Positions 9,790 to 18,877 of a stretch of 52,228 nucleotides of DNA are shown here, piece after piece. A program made the translations under genes and the position numbers. How positions within the stretch are numbered: position 1 is the first letter of the stretch; each line of letters starts with the position of its first letter. Under the pieces are notes generated by a model. The model saw only the letters and a program-made list of their open reading frames with translations, made no database searches and had not been told where the DNA came from. The stretch covers positions 1 to 52,228 of the forward strand of contig CAMZKV010000056.1 in the NCBI GenBank assembly GCA_947311445.1, read 5' to 3'. The stretch is from an uncultured Chlorobiota bacterium (GTDB lineage Bacteria > Bacteroidota > Bacteroidia > Bacteroidales > JAADGE01).

Positions 9790-9845
9790 AAAAGCAATTT
9801 ATTGTTTAATGTAAATTATTATGTTCTTCGCTATAAATATGAGTT

Positions 9846-10238
9846 TTATAAATTAGCCTTTATATTTTCTGCAATTTTAAAAAATTCTTTTTGAGATAAT
9901 TTTAATTTTGGGCGTTTAATATTTAATTCGCTTTCATCATTAAAAGGAATTAAATGGATATGAGCGTGAGGGACTTCAGTTCCGATGACTAATGTTCCTA
10001 TTCTTACACAATCAATTGATTTATCAATTGCTTTTGCAATTTTTTTTGCAAAAATATGTAATCCTCCTATTAGCTCATCTTCTAGGTCAAATAAATAATC
10101 GACTTCTTTTTTAGGAATTACAAGTGTGTGTCCTTTAACTAAGGGGTTTATATCCAAAAAAGCATAAAATTTTTCATCTTCTGCAATTTTATATGATGGA
10201 ATTTCTCCATTTATAATCTTTGTGAATATTGAAGGCAT
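9846..10238 (-). CDS. HIT-family nucleotide hydrolase or transferase
   Basis: 130 residues with the histidine-triad motif HAHIHL (His91, His93, His95) near the C-terminus and the usual N-terminal FTKIINGEIPSYKI. It matches the Hint/HinT branch, which hydrolyses AMP linked to lysine, lipid or aminoacyl groups. It is cytosolic. It sits 37 bp after greA and 56 bp before glgP on the same strand, so co-transcription is likely. The gap to greA holds short direct repeats of TTTAAAGT with no clear role. Confidence 0.92.
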   Translation of the reverse strand: MPSIFTKIINGEIPSYKIAEDEKFYAFLDINPLVKGHTLVIPKKEVDYLFDLEDELIGGLHIFAKKIAKAIDKSIDCVRIGTLVIGTEVPHAHIHLIPFNDESELNIKRPKLKLSQKEFFKIAENIKANL

Positions 10239-10275
10239 GTGAAATAGTTTAAAGTTAAAAGTTTAAAGTATAAAG

Positions 10276-10749
10276 TTAAAATGATATTTCAAGAATTTCA
10301 AATGTCATTATTCCTGCGGGAACTTGAATTTCAACTTTATCGCCTTTCTTTTTTCCCATAAGCCCTTTTGCAATAGGTGTTTCAATAGACATTTTTTTCT
10401 CTTTTAGGTTTGCTTCTCGTTCAGAAACCAAAGTATATTCCATTATAGCACCATTTTGGATATTCTTAATTTTTACTTTGTTGAGCATTTGAACAGTTGA
10501 TGTATCGATTTTTGATTCATCAATTACTCGAACATTTCCGAGCATTCCTTGTAGTTGAGCAATTTTGGCTTCCATCATTCCTTGTGCTTCTTTTGCAGCA
10601 TCGTATTCGGCATTTTCAGACAAATCACCCTTATCTCTTGCTTCTGCAATTTGTTTAGATATTTTTGGTCTTTCAACAGAAGTTAAATGTTCAATTTCTG
10701 CTTTTAATTTTTCTAGACCTTCTTTTGTTAAATAAGTTATTTTTGACAT
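10276..10749 (-). CDS. greA: Transcript cleavage factor GreA
   Basis: 157 residues. An N-terminal coiled coil carries the acidic tip GDLSENAEYD (Asp42, Glu45), the residues that enter the RNA polymerase secondary channel and stimulate cleavage of backtracked RNA. A C-terminal FKBP-like domain follows. Length and motifs are canonical. A consensus promoter and a terminator-like hairpin both lie in the 110 bp upstream, so expression may be attenuated in the leader. First gene of a probable greA-HIT-glgP unit. Confidence 0.95.
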   Translation of the reverse strand: MSKITYLTKEGLEKLKAEIEHLTSVERPKISKQIAEARDKGDLSENAEYDAAKEAQGMMEAKIAQLQGMLGNVRVIDESKIDTSTVQMLNKVKIKNIQNGAIMEYTLVSEREANLKEKKMSIETPIAKGLMGKKKGDKVEIQVPAGIMTFEILEISF

Positions 10750-10773
10750 AACTTTATTGTTTGATTAATTAAT

Positions 10774-10821
10774 AAAAAAAGAAAGAATCTTGTTGAACAT
10801 TCAATTCAACACGACTCTTTC
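10774..10821 (-). terminator. Intrinsic terminator or attenuator in the greA leader
   Basis: On the minus strand a 17-base stem (10821-10805 with 10797-10781), with one G-A mismatch and one G-U pair, has a 7-base loop and is followed by seven U's (10780-10774). It could end the lipoprotein transcript that stops at 10903. However it lies downstream of the predicted greA promoter and only 24 bp before the greA ATG. Confidence 0.72.
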
Positions 10822-10827
10822 AAAATG

Positions 10828-10858
10828 CAAATTTATAACATTTTTTGGAATGAGCAAA
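10828..10858 (-). promoter_or_regulatory. Predicted greA promoter
   Basis: Minus strand: TTTG (10858-10855), a 19-bp spacer, then TAAATTTG (10835-10828). Both elements and the spacing fit the Bacteroidota consensus. The expected start site is near 10821, exactly at the foot of the leader hairpin. Confidence 0.65.
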
Positions 10859-10902
10859 AAAGTGTTTTAAGTTGCTTTTAATAAAATATATGAAAACATG
10901 GC

Positions 10903-12240
10903 TTACTCCACTATTTCTGCATCTGTAACCATCTCAAATTCAGGAGGTGAACCAGCAGAAGTGCATTTATATTGAATCTTATATAGCACATGCTCATAAT
11001 CATCATTGAAAGTATCGAAAGTTATAAAATAATTAACTTCAACGCCTTCTACATCAGGAATTGCATCAGGGAATTTCCTTTCTAACATAATTACTATTCC
11101 TTCTTTTAATCTTTCCCATATAAGAGCTAGGGCATCTTCATCCGACATACTTTCAGGATATGCCTCTGGGTCTTTTACTCTTCTTTTTGAAATTCGAATA
11201 TCAAAATTGCTATAATATGCACTTGCACCTGTGTAGTAATCTCCTGATCCATATGAGTTCACAAGGTCAGGGTAAATAGTTGCAATATAATCAACAATTA
11301 ATTGAAAATCGTTTGCTCCCATTGTAAAACTAACAGTAGGGTCAAATATCCACTTAGTCTCGGTACGAACAAACTGGGCAGAAGTTTTAAGTCCCGGAAA
11401 ATTTATTGACCAATTTTCTCCGTCAAAAGCACATGTGATTGCGTAAATTGGGTCATTATAGCCATATAAATCACATACAATTATTTTTATATCATTAACT
11501 TGAGAATATGGATATTCAATTTTTAAAAACTGAGGTAGATAATTTGCAGGCATAGCATCTGCAGAAAAATTATTATATTCTCCGGGTTGTCCGTTAGCTT
11601 CTCCCATAGAATCATAGTCATTTGCAGTTAAAACTCTTGAATTTTCAACTAAAGTCCAAATGCTACCATCAAACAAATAAAAGCTTCCGGCTTGTGTGTC
11701 AATATTTGGGAATTTATAAAAAACTTCTGTGTAGTTATTTTCGGTTGCATCCGGATATTTGGTTAATAAATAATTAGGCAAATAATCATCAGGATTATCA
11801 TTTTCTGAAAAATATAAGTTTGTCTCTATTGTACCCCCCATTTCTATATAGTCATTGTCTGAAAGCTCCGATGAGCTAATTGTTCCAAACATCTCACCTA
11901 TATATTGATTATATGTTACCATAGCATCTGATCCAGCTTTAAATGATGAAAATTTAGTTGCTAAAATAGCTGGCACATTATCATTTGCAGAGTATTTAGT
12001 GTTGAAGCTGTTGTATGATGCAATACTTTTTGCCCAAGCAGAATCTTCACTGTTTTCTGCTTTTACAAGCATTAGCTTAGATACTCCTGAATAATCAGTT
12101 GATGTGATTGTATATTCAAGATTTTTTTTGAAAAGAGGGAGAGTATCTCCGGCATCAATCATTTCGTATATTTCTTTATTTGGGTTGCAGGCAGTAAAAG
12201 CTATTAGTGCAACAAATATTAAAATTAGATAATTTTTCAT
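10903..12240 (-). CDS. Repeat-containing lipoprotein paired with a TonB receptor
   Basis: 445 residues. The signal peptide ends in the lipobox FTAC (Cys18), so this is probably a surface or periplasmic lipoprotein. The body contains a repeated unit of about 70-80 residues: copies at 126-196 and 203-283 share a DY-x-x-MG start, a phenylalanine-serine stretch, YLP, and KYP/EYP before a beta strand. Weaker copies lie at 44-111 and 304-350. It is not recognisably SusD. It lies 11 bp after the TonB receptor gene and the two share a transcript, so it is likely a partner lipoprotein in uptake or surface binding. Function is unknown. Confidence 0.75.
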   Translation of the reverse strand: MKNYLILIFVALIAFTACNPNKEIYEMIDAGDTLPLFKKNLEYTITSTDYSGVSKLMLVKAENSEDSAWAKSIASYNSFNTKYSANDNVPAILATKFSSFKAGSDAMVTYNQYIGEMFGTISSSELSDNDYIEMGGTIETNLYFSENDNPDDYLPNYLLTKYPDATENNYTEVFYKFPNIDTQAGSFYLFDGSIWTLVENSRVLTANDYDSMGEANGQPGEYNNFSADAMPANYLPQFLKIEYPYSQVNDIKIIVCDLYGYNDPIYAITCAFDGENWSINFPGLKTSAQFVRTETKWIFDPTVSFTMGANDFQLIVDYIATIYPDLVNSYGSGDYYTGASAYYSNFDIRISKRRVKDPEAYPESMSDEDALALIWERLKEGIVIMLERKFPDAIPDVEGVEVNYFITFDTFNDDYEHVLYKIQYKCTSAGSPPEFEMVTDAEIVE

Positions 12241-12251
12241 GTTTTTTATTT

Positions 12252-14789
12252 TTAAAATTTAATTTTTAAACCTAAAGACCAAGTTCTTCCGTACCCATAA
12301 TAAACGGGAGTTTTTCCAAGCCCATCACCCGGTTTTGATTCGGAAAAATATTCTGTGTCTAAAATGTTATTTACTTTGGCATAAAGTGTAGTTTTTAATT
12401 TTCCTATTTTAAATCTATATTTGGCATTAAAATCTACAAGATGATAATCCGGCATTAGCCAAGAATCTTTCCCTGCATCTTCCTCTTTCACTCTACCTTC
12501 AATTCCAAATTTACCAAACAACCTATCATAATAATTATAATCCATTCCTATTTTAAATTTAGGAAGTACTTCTGCATCAAATCCAAGAGCAGCAGTAGTT
12601 TGTGCTGCATCTCCAACATGAATTCCAGCTGAGTATAATTTTCTGGTATTAACAAGTTCTCCTGTTGGGTCAATCTCATTCATTACAGCATCATTGTTCC
12701 ATCTCCAGTCTCCAAAAGATACCATACCCCTAATTTCCACTTTTTTTATTGGATTATAATTCATTTCTAATTCAATCCCTTGATGTAGAGCATTTAGACC
12801 AATTAAATTCATAGTATTTTCTGTTCCTCTGATTCTTTCAGAATAAGATTTGTTCATCCACATTGTTCTGTAAAAAGTCAAATCTGCATTAAATTTACTT
12901 GTATTTAAACCATAACCAAGTTCAGCAGAAAATACTTTTTCATAATTTGGGTTAGGATTAAGTTCATTATTGCTTATAAAAACATATGAAAAGAATGGTG
13001 CTTTTGAAAAATAACCGGAGTTAATAAAAATATTATGATTTTTATTAATGTTATAGTTAAGTCCTCCTTTTACACTATATCCTGTAAAGTTTTGCCAATC
13101 TGTTTGTGATTCGTTTACTAAGTAATTCATAACATCAGTTCTTCTATAACTAGATTCTGATACTGATGCTGATAAAAATCCGGAATAACTTTCGCTAACA
13201 TATTCTCCTTGTAAGAATAATCCTGCCCAAATAACTTCGCCAAAATAGTTTTTTTTATATCTGTCTCCTTTGTATAAAGGTGTTGTAACATCTCGGTTTG
13301 GATTTCCATCATTAATAATAAAATAGTCTCCGCCCATAAGGTCTTCAATTTCATAATAGTGATACCCTTTATAATATCTTCCATCAATACCTCCGGTAAC
13401 ACTTATGTCTCCAATTTTAGTATTTAAAGAAGAAACTGCACCGTACCAGTCATGAGAATTATAGCCTAATGACATAATTAAATTTGACCCGTTTACAGCA
13501 GTATCATTTTCTGCAATTACTCTCTCAAAATCCAGATAGTTATCTCCGGTTACATATACATTTTCACCAACTATCCCTGTTGGATACCCAATTGATAATG
13601 CTTGAGTATTTGAACCTTCCATTCTTCTTCCATAGCCTCTACCTATTGAAGTGTAAATTGCAGTTGAAAGATGAGTATTATCGCTTATATCCCAAGAATG
13701 ATTTAAAGAAATTTGTGGTTTGTGATATTTGTTAAAAGCATAAGCTCCATTGTAAACTTTTCCGTTTCGAAATCCTGTATTTGCATTATGCTTTCTTCCA
13801 TCCGGGCTGTTTCTATATTCTTCAATATTATGCATTCCTCTTTGGTTGTGCCATTGTGGTGCACCAAAGCCGGTAAGAGATAGTGTTTGAGTATTTGACA
13901 AACGTTTTGAAATATTTAAAAAATAAGAATAGCCTTTGTAATTAGTTCCAACTGCATATCCATCTCCAGTTGTCATAGACCCACTGGCGGTTATTGCCCA
14001 TCCTTTTTCAGTAAGACCTGTTGAAATTGTAAAAGATTTTTTTACATGATTATCATTTCCGATACCGTAAAAAACACTTCCACCCTTTTCAGCATCAGTT
14101 GTTTTAGTTATAATATTTATTGTTCCTCCAACAGAAGATAATGCAAGTTTAGAATACCCTAAACCTCTTTGCACCTGCATTGTTCTGGTAACGTCAGACA
14201 GACCTGCCCAGTTTGACCAATATACCTTTCCCCATTCCATATCGTTTACAGGAATTCCATTTATTAAAACACCAATATTATTTCCATCAAAACCTCTCAT
14301 ATTAATCCTACCATCTCCTCTACCTCCTCCGGTTTTTGTAGCATACACACTTGGAGAAGATTTTAATATCTCAGGGAACTCCTGTGTTCCTAGTTTTTCT
14401 TCAATAATTTCAGGTTTAATTGTTGTAAATGCAACAGGAGTACTCCTGTCTTTAGCAAATTGAGCAACAATTAATACTTCTGCAATATCAGACTCTTCTG
14501 AAACCATTTTAACATCCATTTGCGAACCGTTTATTTTAACTTCTTGCGTTTTCATACCGATATATGAAAATGTTAAAAACTCCCTCCCTGCTGGAACAGA
14601 AATATTGTATTTTCCATTTATATCTGAAATAGTTCCAATATTAGTACCTTTAACTAATACGGTTACACCGGGAATTCCAGTTTCAGAATCAGAACTGATT
14701 GTTCCCGTGACTGTTCTTTGTGCAAAAGAGATGTATGATGTTCCCAAAAACACAAACATTAACAAAATAGTAAAGACTTTTTTTCTCAT
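12252..14789 (-). CDS. TonB-dependent outer-membrane receptor with CarboxypepD_reg-like domain
   Basis: 845 residues. Signal peptide (cleavage after about residue 23, SFAQ), then a CarboxypepD_reg-like beta domain (about 25-105) with the PGVTVLVKGTNIGTISD signature. A plug domain follows with INMRGFDGNNIGVLINGIPV, then a long beta-barrel ending in an aromatic C-terminal strand (LGLKIKF). Such receptors import ligands across the outer membrane using TonB energy. The ligand cannot be told from sequence; partnership with a non-SusD lipoprotein argues against a standard glycan SusCD pair. It is divergent from a second related receptor at 15195. Confidence 0.92.
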   Translation of the reverse strand: MRKKVFTILLMFVFLGTSYISFAQRTVTGTISSDSETGIPGVTVLVKGTNIGTISDINGKYNISVPAGREFLTFSYIGMKTQEVKINGSQMDVKMVSEESDIAEVLIVAQFAKDRSTPVAFTTIKPEIIEEKLGTQEFPEILKSSPSVYATKTGGGRGDGRINMRGFDGNNIGVLINGIPVNDMEWGKVYWSNWAGLSDVTRTMQVQRGLGYSKLALSSVGGTINIITKTTDAEKGGSVFYGIGNDNHVKKSFTISTGLTEKGWAITASGSMTTGDGYAVGTNYKGYSYFLNISKRLSNTQTLSLTGFGAPQWHNQRGMHNIEEYRNSPDGRKHNANTGFRNGKVYNGAYAFNKYHKPQISLNHSWDISDNTHLSTAIYTSIGRGYGRRMEGSNTQALSIGYPTGIVGENVYVTGDNYLDFERVIAENDTAVNGSNLIMSLGYNSHDWYGAVSSLNTKIGDISVTGGIDGRYYKGYHYYEIEDLMGGDYFIINDGNPNRDVTTPLYKGDRYKKNYFGEVIWAGLFLQGEYVSESYSGFLSASVSESSYRRTDVMNYLVNESQTDWQNFTGYSVKGGLNYNINKNHNIFINSGYFSKAPFFSYVFISNNELNPNPNYEKVFSAELGYGLNTSKFNADLTFYRTMWMNKSYSERIRGTENTMNLIGLNALHQGIELEMNYNPIKKVEIRGMVSFGDWRWNNDAVMNEIDPTGELVNTRKLYSAGIHVGDAAQTTAALGFDAEVLPKFKIGMDYNYYDRLFGKFGIEGRVKEEDAGKDSWLMPDYHLVDFNAKYRFKIGKLKTTLYAKVNNILDTEYFSESKPGDGLGKTPVYYGYGRTWSLGLKIKF

Positions 14790-15194
14790 TTATGTATAAA
14801 TTAAAAAATTATTAATTAGCATACAAATATAATATCTTTATTTATTTTGAAAGCAAAAAAAACATTGTTGTACAGAAAAGATTAAAGAAACGAGTTAAAA
14901 CACGTATAAATATGAGTATTTACAACCCACTTACATAAGAAGAGTATTAATAAAGCTGGATATCATAAAAACAACTACAGTATTCTTTAATTTGTTTAAT
15001 TTCAGCATTTTAATTAAATTACACTTTTCTTTGTCGGAAAATTTAAAAATTAGTCGGTCTAAGAATGATTATAAAACATATGTATTTATCTTGAATTGTT
15101 AATAATTAACAAAAAAATAATATACACATTATTATTTTTTTATTTATCTTGCAAAAATATTTATTAAAAATTTAACATTTAAAATTGTTTGATT
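14790..15194. other. Intergenic region between divergent TonB receptor genes
   Basis: 405 bp without a gene. It should hold the promoters of both receptors. An AT-only hairpin (15111-15121 with 15131-15141) lies before the plus-strand gene. No clear operator motif or riboswitch is visible. Confidence 0.5.
14824..14831 (-). promoter_or_regulatory. Candidate -7 box for the minus-strand TonB receptor
   Basis: Reads TATATTTG on the minus strand, matching TAnnTTTG. The nearest TTTG upstream is 22 bp away, longer than ideal. Confidence 0.35.
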
Positions 15195-17930
15195 ATGAGA
15201 GACTTAAACAAGTTTTTATTATTAATTATCTTCGTGTTATTTACGGGTTTTGCAATTGGGCAAACTAAAGTAAACGGAACAGTAAAGGCAGAAGATACAA
15301 AGGATGCAGTTCCTGGGGTAACTGTTCTTGTAAAAGGAACAACAATTGGAACTATTACAGATTTTGAAGGAAAATACAATATTTCTGTTCCAGCGGGTTC
15401 AAAAATTTTAGTTTTTTCTTACATTGGAATGCAAACTAAAGAAGTTGAAGTAAAAGGAGGAAAGCTAGATGTTCTTTTAAAAAGAGAAGACTCTGAAATT
15501 GCTGAAATTTACATTGTAGCTGACAGAGCAAAAGAAAGAGAAACACCTGTTGCTTTTTCAGATGTTAAAAAAGAAGAAATTGAACAACAATTAGGTTCAA
15601 GAGATTTGCCATTAGTTATGAATATGACACCAAGTGTATATTCAACTGCAAGTGGTGGTGGTGCTGGTGATGCACGTATAAACGTACGTGGCTTCAACCA
15701 AAGAAATGTTGCAGTTATGATTAATGGTATGCCTGTTAATGATATGGAAAACGGATGGGTTTATTGGTCTAACTGGGATGGTGTTGCAGATGCAACTTCA
15801 TCAATTCAAATGCAAAGAGGGCTTAGTGCTGTAAACCTTGCAACTCCATCAATTGGAGGAACAATGAATATTATTACAAGCCCTGCCGACAAGAAACAAG
15901 GAGGGGTTGCAAAAATGGAATATGGCTCTGGAAATTTCATGAAAATGTCATTAACAGGACATACGGGTATGATTAATGATAAATTTGCATTAAGTGCAAG
16001 TTTAGTAGGAAAGCAAGGAAATGGAGTAATTGATGGAACATGGACAAAAGCTTTAGCATATTATTTGGGAACTACATATAAAATTAACAAAGCCCATAAA
16101 TTAGAAATGTTTTTTGTGGGAGCATCTCAAAGACACGGGCAAAATTTATATAAACAAAATGTTGCAGCATACAGCCATGATTATGCAAAAAAAATTGGGG
16201 CAGATGATAGTACTTTAATTAAATTTCCAGAGGCTGATGCAGACACTCAGTATCCCGACTTTTCAGAAGCAAAAGGTGGTCGTTACTATAATGAAAATTG
16301 GGGACCTATAAGTACTGATTATAACGGAAAGCAATTTTGGAATGGAAAGGAACATAACAGATATTCAAAAGATTTTATTAATGAAAGAGAAAATTTCTAC
16401 CATAAACCATTAGCAAATTTGAATTGGTATGCTAAATGGACACCAAAAGTAAAACAATTTACAACTCTTTATTATTCAGGAGGTAAAGGAGGTGGTACAG
16501 GAACTCTTGGAAGTATGAGATGGAATTATCATGCAGGAATTAGTAGTCCTTCACGTTTTGTTAGTTGGGATGAAACATATAATAATAACACCGCAACTGA
16601 TACAGCGTATGGTGTTCTAAGAAACAGTAGGAATAATCAAATAACAATTGGTGCAATTTCAAAATTTCAAATTTTAATTTCAGACAATTTCAAGGCACAA
16701 ATTGGAGTTGACTGGAGAACTGCTAAAATTGAGCATTTTAGAGAAGTTAGAGATTTATTGGGAGGAAAATTCTACATGAATCTTGATAAATACGGAAATA
16801 TGAATGACGAATTTGCAAGTGACCCTAAAGTTTATTTAGGAGATAAAGTTGCATATAATTTTACAAATACAGTAAATTGGATGGGATATTTTGTTCAAGC
16901 AGAATATAATATTGAAAAACTAACTGCTTATGGAACATTTGGACATTCATTTATTAAATATACTTATACAAACCACTTTAAAAAAGGAGATGACGGAAAA
17001 GAATTAACTTCAGAAACAAAATCTTTACCCGGTTATCAAATTAAAGGAGGGGTAAGTTATAGGCCTCTTATGGGATTTAGTGTTTTTGGTAATTTTGGTT
17101 ATATTTCAAAAGCTCCTATTTTTGATAATATTATAGATGATAGATCAGGAGTAGTTGCAGCAGATGTTCAAAATGAAATATTTACAGCTTTTGAATTTGG
17201 TGTAAATTACCAAACAATAAGAAAAGATATTGATGTAAAAGTTAATTACTATAATACTGGATGGAAAAATAGAGCTCTTAACATTGGTATTCAAAATCAA
17301 GACGGTTCAGAAGGTTTTATTTTTGTAACAGGAATGAACCAAAAACATTCAGGAGTAGAGTTTGAAGGAAATTATCATCCTGCTGATTTTATTGCAATTG
17401 GAGCAATGGCATCTTTTGGAAATTGGAACTTTACAAATGACGTAAAAGGAACATATAAAGATTATTCCGGAGGTACTGCAAGTGATGAAAGTTATAATTT
17501 TTATACTAATGGACTAAAAGTAGGTGATTCTCCTCAAACTCAATTTGGAGGAACAATTACTATTGTTCCTGTTAAAGGATTAAGATTTCAATTTGACGGA
17601 AGACATTATTCTAATCACTATGCTGCTTGGGATCCGTTCTCAAGAACTAACGAAAATGATAAAGCACAAGTTTGGAAAACACCTTCATATTTCTTAGCAG
17701 ATATGCACCTTTCTTACAAACTTCCTTTGAAAAATGATAAGTTAGGAGTTGTTGTATTTGGACATATTTTTAATTTACTTGATGAAATGTATATCCAAGA
17801 TGCAACAGATAACAGCAAATACAATGCTTTTAAAGGATATGACGGAAGATTTTCTCATACTGTAAACTCAGCAGAAGTTTTCCTTGGTTTACCAAGAACA
17901 TTTAATTTAGGGGTTAAAATAAATTTCTAA
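15195..17930 (+). CDS. TonB-dependent receptor, SusC-like architecture
   Basis: 911 residues from the ATG at 15195; a TTG two codons upstream is less likely. Signal peptide (about 1-23, AIGQ), CarboxypepD_reg-like domain with PGVTVLVKGTTIGTITD, plug domain with INVRGFNQRNVAVMINGMPV, then a large barrel ending LGVKINF. Its N-terminal 230 residues closely resemble those of the divergent receptor at 12252, so the two are probably paralogues. No SusD gene follows; the gene ends in a strong terminator and looks monocistronic. The imported ligand is unknown. Confidence 0.92.
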   Translation: MRDLNKFLLLIIFVLFTGFAIGQTKVNGTVKAEDTKDAVPGVTVLVKGTTIGTITDFEGKYNISVPAGSKILVFSYIGMQTKEVEVKGGKLDVLLKREDSEIAEIYIVADRAKERETPVAFSDVKKEEIEQQLGSRDLPLVMNMTPSVYSTASGGGAGDARINVRGFNQRNVAVMINGMPVNDMENGWVYWSNWDGVADATSSIQMQRGLSAVNLATPSIGGTMNIITSPADKKQGGVAKMEYGSGNFMKMSLTGHTGMINDKFALSASLVGKQGNGVIDGTWTKALAYYLGTTYKINKAHKLEMFFVGASQRHGQNLYKQNVAAYSHDYAKKIGADDSTLIKFPEADADTQYPDFSEAKGGRYYNENWGPISTDYNGKQFWNGKEHNRYSKDFINERENFYHKPLANLNWYAKWTPKVKQFTTLYYSGGKGGGTGTLGSMRWNYHAGISSPSRFVSWDETYNNNTATDTAYGVLRNSRNNQITIGAISKFQILISDNFKAQIGVDWRTAKIEHFREVRDLLGGKFYMNLDKYGNMNDEFASDPKVYLGDKVAYNFTNTVNWMGYFVQAEYNIEKLTAYGTFGHSFIKYTYTNHFKKGDDGKELTSETKSLPGYQIKGGVSYRPLMGFSVFGNFGYISKAPIFDNIIDDRSGVVAADVQNEIFTAFEFGVNYQTIRKDIDVKVNYYNTGWKNRALNIGIQNQDGSEGFIFVTGMNQKHSGVEFEGNYHPADFIAIGAMASFGNWNFTNDVKGTYKDYSGGTASDESYNFYTNGLKVGDSPQTQFGGTITIVPVKGLRFQFDGRHYSNHYAAWDPFSRTNENDKAQVWKTPSYFLADMHLSYKLPLKNDKLGVVVFGHIFNLLDEMYIQDATDNSKYNAFKGYDGRFSHTVNSAEVFLGLPRTFNLGVKINF

Positions 17931-17960
17931 GAAATTTAAAATAACATCTTGTTTAAATAT

Positions 17961-17993
17961 AAAAATTGCCGATTAAATCGGCAATTTTTTTTT
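17961..17993 (+). terminator. Intrinsic terminator after the TonB receptor
   Basis: A 12-bp stem with core TTGCCGA / TCGGCAA and a 5-base loop, ending in nine T's. It lies 30 bp after the stop codon at 17930. Confidence 0.88.
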
Positions 17994-18040
17994 AATAATA
18001 TCATTTTTGTTAGTCGTTCTTTTATTTACCTAATTTCAAT

Positions 18041-18877
18041 CTATGCTTTTTCAATAAAAATATTATCTAATATTTCGGGAATCAAATCTCTTTTTGAAGC
18101 CTCACGATAAAGAGTTCTAATTGCATTTTTTCCTTTTATTCCCAATTCTAAAGAATATTTATTAACATATAGGTCAATATGTTTTTTCATTACTTCTGCA
18201 TTCATTTCTTGTGCATACTGTTTTATGTAATTCAGACTTGAAGCAGGATTTTCATAGGCATATTCGATACTAAGTTTTATAATATTGCTAATTTTATTTT
18301 GAAGTTCTACGCTATGTTTTCGGTGAATTACAATTCCTCCAAGAGGAATAGGCATTTTAGAATAATTTTCCCAAAATTCACCTAAATCTATAATCTTTTT
18401 TAAACCTTTTGCTTCATAAGTAAACCTATTTTCATGTATTATCAATCCGGCATCAACTTCTTTTTCTAAAATTGCATCTTCTATATCAGAGAAAAGATAT
18501 GCAACTTTGTTTTTTGCCTGAGGATATGCAATTCCCAAAAGCAAATTTGCTGTTGTATATTTTCCGGGTATTGCAATTTTTAAATCATTAATTTCATCCG
18601 GATATATTTTTTTTTTACTTATTAACAACGGTCCGTTATTGTTGCCCAATGCACTTCCTGAATTTAATAAAACATAGTTATTTGAAGCATAAGCATAGGC
18701 ATGATAGCTGAGTTTTGTAATATCAATTTCTCCTTCAAATGCCCTTTTATTTAACTCCTCTACATCGCCAAGAACTACTTCAAAATCAATGCCTTGCGTA
18801 TCAATTTTTTTATGAACCACAGCATCAAAAATAAATGTATCATTTGGGCAGGTTGAAAAGCCGAGTGTTAATTTCAT
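18041..18877 (-). CDS. mqnD: 1,4-dihydroxy-6-naphthoate synthase (futalosine pathway)
   Basis: 278 residues from the ATG at 18877. The upstream in-frame extension to 18946 is rejected because this ATG overlaps the mqnB stop by 4 bp (ATGA). The N-terminus LGFSTCPNDTFIFDA and the VEELNKRAFEGEIDITKLSYHAYAY region (two halves of one segment) are diagnostic of MqnD rather than MqnA. It converts cyclic dehypoxanthine futalosine to dihydroxy-6-naphthoate in menaquinone synthesis. The overlap with mqnB strongly suggests translational coupling. Other pathway genes (mqnA, mqnC) are not in the window. Confidence 0.92.
   Translation of the reverse strand: MKLTLGFSTCPNDTFIFDAVVHKKIDTQGIDFEVVLGDVEELNKRAFEGEIDITKLSYHAYAYASNNYVLLNSGSALGNNNGPLLISKKKIYPDEINDLKIAIPGKYTTANLLLGIAYPQAKNKVAYLFSDIEDAILEKEVDAGLIIHENRFTYEAKGLKKIIDLGEFWENYSKMPIPLGGIVIHRKHSVELQNKISNIIKLSIEYAYENPASSLNYIKQYAQEMNAEVMKKHIDLYVNKYSLELGIKGKNAIRTLYREASKRDLIPEILDNIFIEKA

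Noticed and set aside
9706-9894. 62-codon plus-strand open frame across the glgP-HIT gap
   Set aside because: Low-complexity hydrophobic product overlapping two real genes on the other strand.
15111-15141. AT-only hairpin before the plus-strand TonB receptor
   Set aside because: Eleven A-T pairs only and no gene upstream on that strand to terminate.
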